Counted from the stretch's first letter, positions 51,533 to 60,213 are shown. The stretch: 64,000 nt of DNA from Archegozetes longisetosus (GCA_018873245.2 JAEMBT020000008.1:1656001-1720000); one strand, 5' to 3'. Numbers and translations are program-made. The notes: a model not told the origin generated them from the letters alone.

Positions 51533-52495
51533 ATGCAACTAGTAACATCAAAGAGTATACCATTAGTAGTAATACTAGTTTCATTAATAATCGATTACTC
51601 GATGGGTGCAAGTCATTATCGAAGTCGAATTAAGATTTTCGACCTAAGGGATAAATCACAGAAAGTAATTTTCACTGCAGACGATGTTTGGGAAGCACCG
51701 AACTGGTCAGTGGACGGCAAATTTCTTCTCGTTAATAACGGCGGTAAACTATATCGAATTGACGCAAACGCTTCTGGAACGGCGAAACCCGAACATATTG
51801 ACGTGGGCTCAGAACTCAATTGTAATAATGACAAGAGTTTCTCACCCGATGGAAAACTGTTGGCTTTTTCAGCATCAAATATCACATCGAAGGGTGAATC
51901 ACAGATCTACGTGTCTGCAGCTGACGGCTCTAACCGCAAACTTATAGTAGAGGCTCAACCAAGTTATTTTCATGGCTGGTCTCCTGACGGAAAATGGTTA
52001 GCATTTGTGGCGAATCGCACTAAAACTTTTAACTTATTTCGAATTCCTGTCACGGGTGGACACGAAGAAAGACTCACGTCTTATCTTGCATACGACGACG
52101 GACCCGATTACTCACCTGACGGCCAGTGGATTTACTTTAATTCAAACAGATCAGGTACTTACAATGTATGGCGTATGCCTAAAGACGGCGCTGGACTCAA
52201 TGACAATAAAGCTCAACAGATAACGAAAGATGAGCTCGAAGACTGGTTTCCTCATCCTTCGCCGGACGGTAAACATATCGTGTTTTTATCGTTCCCCAAA
52301 GGCACCCCCGGACACAATGACCGTATGGATGGAATGCAACTTCGTTTGATTCAGTTGTCTGAGGGAAATATCACTTCTAAACAACCAGAAGTGCTTTTGA
52401 AGTTTTACGGCGGTCAAGGTTCCATAAATGTGAACTCGTGGGCAACCGACTCAAGCAGATTTGCGTTTGTCTCTTATGAAAAAATAAGTTATTAA
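51533..52495 (+). CDS. Secreted TolB-like PD40 beta-propeller protein, probable bacterial gene acquisition
   Basis: Single uninterrupted exon of 320 aa. The ATG at 51533 is preferred over an upstream non-ATG extension because it starts a signal peptide: MQLVTSK, core SIPLVVILVSLIIDYSM, then GAS. The rest is a row of PD40 (WD40-like, TolB-type) blades, each with W/S-x-DGK/Q: APNWSVDGKFLLVN, FSPDGKLLAFS, GWSPDGKWLAF, DYSPDGQWIYFNSNRSGTYN, PHPSPDGKHIVFLS and a final WATDSSRFAFVSYE. This blade order, with DDGPDYSPDG and WFPHPSPDG, is characteristic of bacterial TolB-family proteins of about 300 aa. Arthropod genes of this type are not normal inheritance. The body is more GC-rich than its flanks and has no introns. 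AATAAA at 52535-52540 suggests host-type expression. The function is unknown; secretion to gut or host is possible. Confidence 0.85.
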   Translation: MQLVTSKSIPLVVILVSLIIDYSMGASHYRSRIKIFDLRDKSQKVIFTADDVWEAPNWSVDGKFLLVNNGGKLYRIDANASGTAKPEHIDVGSELNCNNDKSFSPDGKLLAFSASNITSKGESQIYVSAADGSNRKLIVEAQPSYFHGWSPDGKWLAFVANRTKTFNLFRIPVTGGHEERLTSYLAYDDGPDYSPDGQWIYFNSNRSGTYNVWRMPKDGAGLNDNKAQQITKDELEDWFPHPSPDGKHIVFLSFPKGTPGHNDRMDGMQLRLIQLSEGNITSKQPEVLLKFYGGQGSINVNSWATDSSRFAFVSYEKISY

Positions 52496-52599
52496 GGAAA
52501 ACGGTATTAGTTATCAATATGTTATAAATTAAAGAATAAATAGCTTTATCTTAAAGTTAAGTTTTTGGACTAAAACTTGATTTTTGATCCCATCTAAAG

Positions 52600-52685
52600 C
52601 CCATCAAAAAATACTGCTAAATAATTATTAAATAATGATCGCCGATTACACTATTACTAGTGGAGGCATGAAAGATATATTCATC
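52600..52685. repeat. Degenerate fragment resembling part of the TMEM267 relic
   Basis: Around 52604-52680 the sequence ATCAAAAAATACTGCTAAAT, ATTAAATAATGATC and CACTATTACTAGT parallels 48635-48725 (ATCACAAAATGCTATTAAAT, ATTAAATAACGATC, CACACTAATAGTTATTAGT) in the same orientation. AT-richness makes this uncertain. Confidence 0.35.
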
Positions 52686-52970
52686 CATATATTATATACC
52701 GGATGTTTAAAGTTTGTCTTCCCCAAAATTTTCCATAATTAGTGTTAGTATTTTATTAGAAAATTGAAGTCAGTTTTCATCTTGTCGTTAAGTATTTTGA
52801 AAGCTTCTATGCACCGAATGAAATAGGTGTTGAAAAAAACTGTTAATTGTTAATAAATCTATAGGGTCATATTTTAATTCCGCTGGTTTTTGCGCGCAAT
52901 TTACGTGATAATTATAAATCGTATTTAAATAAATTATACGTCAAATTAAAGATTAATGATATAAATTTTA

Positions 52971-53232
52971 TTAAAGATCAATAAACTGGCCATTATTTTT
53001 AATACACAATTGAATTCGATTAAAGAAACCTGCATTTACCCTATTTAAAAGTTCTTTGTCATTATTAATATGTTGAATCTCATATGTTACTGTAGCACGA
53101 ACTCTGTGAGATTAGATAAAGAATGACTATAAACTTTTTCTTTAAATATCCCCACAAGAAAAAATCGCGAGATGTAAGATCCGGACTTCTTGGTGGCCAT
53201 GGAACTGTTCCTCGGGCACCGATGATTCTCTG

Positions 53233-53296
<64 letters not shown>

Positions 53297-54146
53297 TCCC
53301 TCTCCCTCTCCCTCTACCTCTACCTCTCCCTCCATAAACTCCACTCAATAACTCCCGAACCTTCGATGTAATGTGTGGTCTCGCATTATCATCTTGGTAC
53401 CACAATTGATTCTTATTCGGTATATCGCTTTCATTTAATTGTATTTAAAACCATTCCAAACAGAGATCGGTATAAGAATTTTGATTAACTTTAGTTTTTT
53501 CGGGATAAAAATACAGACCAAAAACACGATCAAAACCAACACAGCACCACACCATCACTTTATCTGATTTAGTCTTTTTGTTATGAACAATTTTAGGATT
53601 TACCGGAACCCAATAACGGCAGTTCCACCGATTCACTGAACCATCAAGAGTAAAAGTGGCCTCATCAGACATTAAAATTAATTTTAAAGTTTTCATTTTC
53701 ATTAACTTTTGATAGAACCCATTAACAAAAGTTTACTCTTTGTTGATAATCGGTTCATTTTAAGTCAAATTTTGAAATAATACGATAAGGATGGAACTTT
53801 AATTTCTTTCAAATTGTTTGAACTGAAGATTCTGAAATTTTAATGTCTTGTTTAAGCTGTAATGTCGCTCTTTTAATTGATAATTTAAGGTTATCCTAAA
53901 AAAGTTTCTCAACTTTTGAATATTATCATTTGTTAATACCGTTTTTGTCCTAGGAGCTCATGATTTTCTTAAATCGTCCACTCGATAATGGGTGTTTAAA
54001 TTGACGTAAATCCTTTTAATTGTCCTTTCTGATGGCGGTGTTTTCGTAAATTTTGATCTAAATTTTCTTCTCACTAAAGTTGGAGATTTTAATTTATGAT
54101 ATTCTAAAGCGATGAAAACTCTCTCATCATTAGAATAAGTTTCCAT
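52971..54146 (-). pseudogene. Mariner-like transposase, disrupted by frameshifts and a GA expansion
   Basis: From ATG 54146 the N terminus (YSNDERVFIALEYHKLKSPT, VRRKFRSKF, PPSERTIKRI) is the helix-turn-helix of this group. Then come MSDEATFTLDGSVNRWNCRY, VMVWCCVGFDRVFGLYF, LWYQDDNARPHITSKVREL and GTVPWPPRSPDLTSRDFFLW, supplying the catalytic Asp-Asp-Asp framework, and a C-terminal part with YEIQHINNDKELLNRV to the stop at 52971. Frames change several times. Between ITSKVREL and the PPRSPDL block, where the family has about 15 residues, lies a GA/GGGA-rich tract of about 110 bases. The enzyme cannot be active as it stands. Confidence 0.82.
53229..53335. repeat. (CT)n microsatellite and CCCTCT tract inside the mariner transposase
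   Basis: A perfect CT tract (about 53229-53291) runs into imperfect CCCTCT/CTACCTCT units up to about 53335. It replaces part of the transposase coding sequence. Confidence 0.9.
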
Positions 54147-54715
54147 ATTTTGTTTAAAACAACTTAATTATCACAATTATCACAAAATTAATTTTATTCA
54201 TGTTTAGATTCAGTTCAACAGATAAAAACATCCTAAAAACACTTTCAATTGTTTCAATATGTGAAATGCATTTGTTTTAACATGTCATAAACAGGCATAA
54301 ACTGATTTCATATGCTTTCCAAAGATTGGATTAAGATTACTAACTTAACGTTAATCCATGATCAATGAGCATATCACACAAAAAAATTTATATCATTCCT
54401 CTTTAATTTAACAGATGTTTTATTTAAATATGATCAGTAATTATGTAATTTGCTCGTAAAAACCCGCGTAATTAAATAAAGACCCTATATAAATGAACAT
54501 TCCAATACTAAAATTTTTAGTATTGGAGAGCTAAGACTTTTTGTTTACGACTCAACTAATAGTTGTGAGCCAATAATTGAGTCCACTCTTTGTTGCTTCA
54601 ATTGAAATTGTATAAAACGTCGGTCTGAGAACAAATCAATCTTTTAAGTTCATCTCAACTGCAAAAAGGCTATTGCTTTATGAAGTAAGGTCTTTTAAAG
54701 CTTTCCCTTTCATTA

Positions 54716-55096
54716 CAGGGTTTATGGCGAAAAATGTTAAGATTTTAAACTGTAATAACTATTTTACTACAAATCGCACAGATCTCTAATTGATATCAAA
54801 TCAAAGCTTTTTTATCTGGGTTTTTGTTTATTTTTTAATTTTTTAAAAACAATGTCTATAATTAAATTAAAATCGAAAGGACGGGATGACTACATCCGTC
54901 TGCTTTCCGGAGAGGGTTCTTCAAGTTTTATGATTAAAAAAACTCTTAAAAAGTATAAAATCAATACAACACAGATGACAATAAGTCGTGTATTGAATAT
55001 GAAAACAAAATCGAGTCGAAAAAGTGCGGGACTTGTGGTCTCTCCTAATAAACGCCGGCCTTTAAGGGTCCGAACCGATGCCAACATTTCATTTGT

Positions 55097-55146
<50 letters not shown>

Positions 55147-55464
55147 TGAAGGAAAACCCACCGACACTGAAATCTATGGCGAAAGACATTGCAATAATGG
55201 AGTTTTGTGTATTTGGTTTATTAAAACAAGCGATTCAAAGAAGTAGTCCAAAGGATTTATCAGAGCTCTGGAAAGTTGTGAAACAGGAATGGCGTAAACT
55301 ATCGATGACCACAATCCGCAGAGCACTGATGGCTTGGAAATATCGGTGCAGATTAGTAGTTAAGAAAAGTGGTCATCATATTGAAAATGTTAATCAATCA
55401 AAAAAGTATATTTTTAAAAATATAATCAATAAATGTCTTAACATTTTTCGCCATAAACCCTCTG
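54716..55464 (+). mobile_element. Tc1/mariner-like deletion derivative, 749 bp
   Basis: Terminal inverted repeats with a 24-base perfect core, GGGTTTATGGCGAAAAATGT continuing with TAAG, at 54718-54742 and reverse-complemented at the right end. TA dinucleotides flank both ends (54714-54715 and 55465-55466). It encodes a fused N- and C-terminal transposase remnant without the catalytic core. It lies about 230 bases from the complete mariner-like element but is unrelated to it in sequence. Confidence 0.88.
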
Positions 55465-55481
55465 TACTCATGTTTAAGTAA
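54852..55481 (+). pseudogene. Internally deleted Tc1-type transposase ORF with a GA-coded Arg-Glu tract
   Basis: The 209-aa open frame starts with a Tc1-type DNA-binding region (RDDYIRLLSGEGSSSFMIKK, TISRVLNMK, NKRRPLRVRTDANI). A GA microsatellite at 55099-55141 codes for Arg-Glu repeats, followed by KENPPTLKSMAKDIA. It then jumps to a typical transposase C terminus (LSELWKVVKQEWRKLSMTTI, RRALMAWKYRCRLVVKKSG). The DDE catalytic region is missing, so it cannot transpose by itself. A DNA-binding or repressor role is conceivable but unproven. Confidence 0.8.
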
Positions 55482-55485
55482 TGTT

Positions 55486-55938
55486 TGTCGACAGTCACAT
55501 TTGTAATGATAGCTGAAAAAGCGCAAGCCGAAGAAGTTGTTCAAACAAAAGATGTCGAAACAGCACTGATCTACAATTTCAGACGAGTAGTTAGAGTATA
55601 AACATGTCTATCACCATATGTGACCATGCATCAGCTAATGGTGATAATTATTCTTATACTCAAACAACTTGCCTGACCACATACACCAACGATATTTCGA
55701 CTTTTTGTTGAAATAATTTAGTACTCAGATACTACCAACCCGTCAGACAAGTTGCTTGGATATAAAAATAATGATCACCATTAGCTGATCCATGGTCAAA
55801 TATGGAGATAATCTCGTTCATACTCTAATCGCTCGTCTGAAGGTGTAAGTCATTGTTTCGATTATATTTTACTCGAACAACTTCTCCAGTTCCCGCTTCT
55901 TCATCTATTATTACAAATGTGACTATCGACAAACTAAT
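55486..55938. repeat. Inverted repeat of ~200-bp arms with a ~50-bp spacer
   Basis: 55486-55686 is the diverged reverse complement of 55737-55938; shared words include AGAAGTTGTTC, CAGACGAG, ATCAGCTAATGGTGAT and CAACTTG. A transcript could form a long imperfect hairpin. The left arm abuts the end of the 749-bp Tc1-like element. Confidence 0.8.
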
Positions 55939-56130
55939 TTTCAATAATATTAGCGTGAACCGTTGACTCCAATCGTGAGGAAAGGCTTTGCACTAAACAA
56001 TTTAAACTCAATTTGTAGACAAATTTCGACTCGATTACAAGAACTAATTTTTTAAAAATAAACTGTGAAATCAAATTTTTAAAATTTCTATTAATATATA
56101 AATCAATTTGGTAAATGAGTTTGATAAGCA
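55695..56130. repeat. Direct repeat copy 2 (partner at 46.9-47.3 kb)
   Basis: Closely matches 46860-47304 in the same orientation, with scattered substitutions. Its first 240 bases also form the right arm of the local inverted repeat. Confidence 0.85.
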
Positions 56131-56134
56131 GTAT

Positions 56135-56500
56135 TAGTTATTACGATACTTTAATGAATCCCATACTATTGAACGATAATGTTAAAGAACCATTATTATG
56201 GACCCTAAAATTTCTTAGGCGAGGAATCGTTGGCGATACGCTATCAGCTCAGAATAAATTGTAAGTTTTAGTTTTTGTTGTGAAAGTGAAACACTAGATT
56301 TCATTATCCTCTATTACTATATTTAGTTATATTTCAATTTTTAGGGCTTATCAGGTAATGTGTCAAAGTTTACTTCACTTCGGGAATACGATGGGTATAA
56401 ATGATTTGGATGAATTAGTGGCGGTTATCGATCCAATACTTAATCCGCAATTTATCATTTATAGCATAATTCTTTTGTCAATTGAGTCGCAAACACTTTG
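56135..56500 (+). pseudogene. Fragment of the unknown gene family, tandem copy A
   Basis: ATG 56154 opens MNPILLNDNVKEPLLWTLKF, ending at a GTAAGT donor (about 56261). After an ATTTTTAG acceptor a second stretch reads AYQVMCQSLLHFGNTMGIND and DPILNPQFIIYSIILLSIES before stops. The exon shape and sparse matches recall exons 1 and 2 of the intact gene at 59.6-60.2 kb. No third exon is seen. Confidence 0.4.
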
Positions 56501-56589
56501 AACTTGAATTTGCAAACTTTAGTCCTTTTTACGTGAACATGACAAATAAAAGAGAAAAGCGCTCAGAGTCTTAACTGCACAAGGCACCA

Positions 56590-56845
56590 GAGAATAGTTA
56601 TTACGCTACTGTAATGAATCCCATACTATTGAACGATAATGTCAAAGATCCTTTATTATCGACACTAAAATTTCTTAGGCGAGGAATCGTTGGGTACACG
56701 CTATCGGCTCAGAACAAATCGTAAGTTTTTGTTCTTATTGTAAATATGAAACAATAAATACATTAATAAGGAATAATGAAATCAAGTTATATTACATTTT
56801 TATATCTTGTCAGGCCACGTATCAAAGCTCACTTCACTATGAAAT
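56590..56845 (+). pseudogene. Fragment of the unknown gene family, tandem copy B
   Basis: Repeats copy A: ATG 56614 with MNPILLNDNVKDPLLSTLKF and a GTAAGT donor near 56721, then a decayed counterpart of the second exon near 56805-56845. It is cut off where the minus-strand RPF2 fragment begins. The two copies form a direct tandem duplication about 460 bases apart. Confidence 0.5.
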
Positions 56846-57092
56846 TGAAACTCGACATCAAATGTTTCGTCGCTAAACATGATAATAAGTTTTGTTCCGA
56901 TGGATATTTTGATATTTTGAACTCATCTAAAGATTCATAATTATCTAAACCGAATTCAACTATATCTAGAATGTGTTCGTCATATGTTCGACCAATTATT
57001 AGATTATTTGGCCATTTTTTGCTGTGATTCGCTAACATAAATAATGGTGAATCGTTCTCAAGTGCTATAAACTCGATATTATTGAAATGCAT
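56825..57092 (-). pseudogene. RPF2: RPF2 fragment
   Basis: Minus-strand frame from ATG 57092: FNNIEFIALENDSPLFMLAN, HSKKWPNNLIIGRTYDEHIL, DIVEFGLDNYESLDEFKISK. This matches the Brix-domain core of RPF2 (human FMFGSHNKKRPNNLVIGRMY). After SEQN a one-base shift leads to LIIMFSDETFDVEFQF, matching the next block. Only the N-terminal half of the Brix domain is present. The 5' part lies in the right inverted-repeat arm; the rest extends beyond it. Confidence 0.8.
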
Positions 57093-57780
57093 TTTATGTC
57101 TAAATATATTTGAATTCAATGACTTATTGTTATATGTTTATTTTGAACGTAAACATTAAACGGAAATATCCATCGTTTATGGAATAGATTCTAATCATAA
57201 ACCATTACTGAATTGCCTTATGTTTGGATTTGATGCTTTTTATCTTTAACTTATTACTGCAAACAATGCCAATCGAATATTAAGTGTTCATGATCATTTA
57301 TATTTATAATTTGAAAAACTTCAATATTACCAACGAAAATATAGATTGATTCAAACTTTTATTACTGTAATCATAATATATTTAACAAAGAAATGTCATT
57401 AAAATCAAATTTTATTTCAAAATAAATGTTGAGTCAAACTTGGAACATCGACTACAATAAAATATTCGACCAAACAGTGTTGATTGTAATGTTCTATCAT
57501 GAACTGAAGACTAAACGAACCTTCGCTGTCATTCCTGGTCAATAACTTTGAGCTGTGAAGCCTTTAGTGTGAAACTTCAGTAAAGAATTTTTACATCCGT
57601 TGGTCATCTCATGAAAGCATTCGTACAGTTCACATCATCGCCAGCTTTAAGACGTTTTTAGTGCCATTAGACCTGTCATTACGATAGAAGTCAACACAGA
57701 TTTTGTTTAAATAATACTTTCAATTATCGTACCGGTAACTATTGGTTACAAATTTGAGTCCACAACTTCATACGAATGCT
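56998..57780 (-). repeat. Right arm of the ~780-bp inverted repeat
   Basis: Reverse complement of 44933-45712 at very high identity. It carries the same RAD1 3' fragment (57428-57645, minus) and RPF2 start. Unlike the left arm it continues on one side into more RPF2 and on the other into an inverted MPP8 exon, so it is the longer, probably parental, version. Confidence 0.9.
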
Positions 57781-57791
57781 ATCCCTCTCTG

Positions 57792-58680
57792 AGATTATTC
57801 ATTTCACACGCCACCATTAATGGTGTGGATCCGTTCTTACTCCCAAACGTGGAGTTAATGTCCGATCCGTTGTTTATTAGTATTTTAGCCAATTCTATGT
57901 CGCACTCCTTAATGGCTGCAATCAGTGCTTCAGTCTTGCAATATTTGATTCTGATGTCGGCGTCAATGTAGTGATCAGTGTTTTGACTATCATTACTGTC
58001 AGTGTGTGGCCAACATTTATCAAAATCTTTAGTATGCTTTGGTGAATTGTCAATAGAGTTAGCTCGTGACGAAGCCCTACTCTTAACTCTACTGTAAAGA
58101 TCTTCTTTGAAGACATCAATTTTTCCTTCCTCTAAATCTTTCCAAAATGTATCCTTACTTTTGTGATTGATACCATTTTTGATCTTTTTCTTATTCACAT
58201 TTTTTCTATCATTTATAAGTTTAATGTGAGCAATAGATGTGTTCTCCCTTTTAATGCTATTGACAATGGAATGGTCTCTTGTATTATCAACTGTTGAACT
58301 ACTTTTTGCTGCTATACTACCAGACGGTCTACCTCTACGTCTAGTGGAAGTTAATGGCATTTTATTTGTTTTTGTCTTATATTTCTCAATCATTCGCCAG
58401 ACAGTTCTCAAATTGGATTCTGGTTCCCAAGTATCACTTTGTGGTCCGTATCCCTTCCATCTAACGCGATAGAGACATATGTTCTGCAAATTTAAAAGAC
58501 TATTGACAAATTTATGTGCGTTATTAAATCACTTTTGTTTAGGTCATATTTAATATCCAGATCTGATGTTTAGAAGAGATATATATAATTAATGCAGTGA
58601 TAATAGTAATAATACTGGAGGAAAGTCTAGCCTAATGGGAGCTGAGAGCCAAAGCGGCCAAGGCGTATAGCTGCCGGCTT
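57792..58680 (-). pseudogene. MPHOSPH8: Inverted copy of MPP8 intron 1/exon 2
   Basis: Reverse complement of about 36066-36954. The predicted protein is identical over the copied exon, from YRVRWKGYGPQSDTWEPESN to GSTPLMVACEMNN, and about 150 bases of intron just before the exon are also essentially identical. The start of the chromodomain, the second ankyrin repeat and the C-terminal region are missing, so it cannot make MPP8. Retained intron shows DNA-level duplication. It joins directly to the RAD1/RPF2 right arm. Confidence 0.92.
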
Positions 58681-58717
58681 TTTCCTCCTGCTCAATGCTA
58701 AACATTATTTGATGAAA

Positions 58718-59450
58718 TTAGTTAATTGGCGTGTCACTTTTCCGGAGTGGGCGTACGGTCGGTTTCTTCATCTGCATCTGGAGATATACTTTTGTGCGTT
58801 TTGCCAGTAACTTTGACGATCCAACCTGAAAGCCTTGAGCCTTCTTTTTGGCGACACCAACAGTACGACCTCGCCTTCCAGTAGTCTCGTGTTGTTCGCG
58901 AACTCGCAAACTATTCAATCAAATCAAGTTTATAATCAGTCAACAAATTAGTTTTTGAAACTAATGTGAATTAATGCAAACCTCAGTAATGTCTGAGCCC
59001 TCGATGAGCACGAATTTTTTCAAGACGTTCCACATCTTCTCTAAATTTGTTTTCGAGTGCATTAGAGGTGACCTGAGTATACTTTCTGTCTTTTATGTCT
59101 TTCTGTCTGTTGAGGAACCAGTCGGCAATTCTGTGTTGACACAGATTTGCAATTGTAGTCACCAACTTCTCAACCTTTATATCAATACAAAATTAATTGT
59201 AGTTAGAGTTAAATAAGCGCCTAATAAATGAATGGATTACTTCTTCTGTGAGTTCAACTCTTTTGTTTAAATCGACGACCGATTCTCTAAATATTAAATT
59301 AAATAATTAAACAACTGATCGATGAATAATAATTAAACAGTAGTTAAGCAATAATTACTTTGATAGCAGTCAATGCAAACATTAGGTCTGTCGTCAATAT
59401 TGGTGTTCATAACACGTAAAATGTGTTGAAACTTTCAGCCAATAGAATGC
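58718..59450 (-). pseudogene. RPS18: RPS18 (40S ribosomal protein S18) pseudogene with introns
   Basis: Minus-strand exons: about 59450-59358 (KFQHILRVMNTNID), 59286-59242 (DLNKRVELTEE), 59178-58980 ([39 protein letters not shown]) and 58920-58740 (LRVREQHETTGRRGRTVGVA). These follow human RPS18 in order. The codon after GLRHY, Trp in the family, is TGA; the codon before KFQHIL is also TGA; the normal stop after the Lys run is lost, so the frame runs on about 35 codons. Introns remain, so it is a duplicated, not processed, pseudogene. Its 5' end is head to head with the gene at 59563. Confidence 0.85.
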
Positions 59451-59562
59451 GTTTCAATTCTTTGTGAGTTTTGTTTTGTTTGTGACTCGTGACTAATAAT
59501 TGTGAGACAATAATTGGTCAAATCTTTGTTATTTAATTTGAACTTTAAGTTCAACTTTAATA

Positions 59563-60213
59563 ATGAATAGACATATAAAAGATAGAGCGAACCAACTGCT
59601 TAGAAGAGCAGTATTAAATAACTCAGTGCGCGAAATGGCATTTTTCCAATTGGCTGTTATAGACCCAACCATAAAATTATTGAGACCACTCATCTATGTT
59701 ATCGATCAAAATACATTCGATGCTCACCTCACGTCGTAAGTGTAACAAATTGAATTGTATATTAAAATATCTAAGCACATTCATTTAATTAATTATTTTT
59801 TCCAATTTCAGGCATTGCCAAACTCTACTCAACAGAATTCAAGAATTTTGTCATCGCTTCGATATAAATATCGCCAATGGTATGGATTATAATCTGGAGA
59901 TACCTCATGCTAATGATCAGACAAAGAAAGTGGTTTTATATCAATTTATTGTAAACTATTCGGCTTCTATTGAATCCGATCTAAGGACATATCGGAATAA
60001 TGCGCCACATTTAACACCGTATGTATGTACAAGATTAATTTTTGAAATTTTAACGACGAATTTACGCTTAGTTTGCATAGAGAACACATAAACCAAATGA
60101 ATAATGCATTGAGTCATTTTTTGCAAAACACTGAAACGCCGAGTCCACCTCCAAATGAACAAGAAACCGACCATACGCCCACACCGCCCACTCCGGAAGA
60201 TGTGGCACGCTAA
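59563..60213 (+). CDS. Hypothetical protein, 170 aa, three exons, unknown family
   Basis: Exons 59563-59735, 59812-60018 and 60081-60213 join with GTAAGT/GTATGT donors and TTTCAG/GCATAG acceptors (introns 76 and 62 bases). They make 513 bases and 170 aa without stops. The protein is largely helical in appearance, with a basic start (NRHIKDRANQLLRRA), IKLLRPLIYVIDQNTFDAHL and CQTLLNRIQEFCHRFDIN. It ends in a Pro/Thr/Glu-rich disordered tail (TPSPPPNEQETDHTPTPPTP). I do not recognise the family. Related pieces seem present at 41090-41183 (last exon) and 56.1-56.8 kb (first exons), so it may be a local multicopy family. The RPS18 relic lies divergently just upstream. Confidence 0.6.

Larger units (their letters stand above)
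52864..54485 (-). mobile_element. Complete mariner-like transposon, 1622 bp
   Basis: The terminal inverted repeats are about 50 bases and imperfect. The left end begins GGGTCATATTTTAATTCCGC and the reverse complement of the right end GGGTCTTTATTTAATTACGC. Both continue with GGTTTTT and ATTTACG/AAATTAC-like words. TA flanks both ends (52862-52863 and 54486-54487). It encodes a minus-strand transposase, annotated separately. Confidence 0.88.

Noticed and set aside
51533-52495. Simple bacterial contamination for the TolB-like gene
   Set aside because: It is embedded in continuous AT-rich sequence with host relics and transposons on both sides and has a eukaryotic-type AATAAA downstream; read-level confirmation would still be needed.
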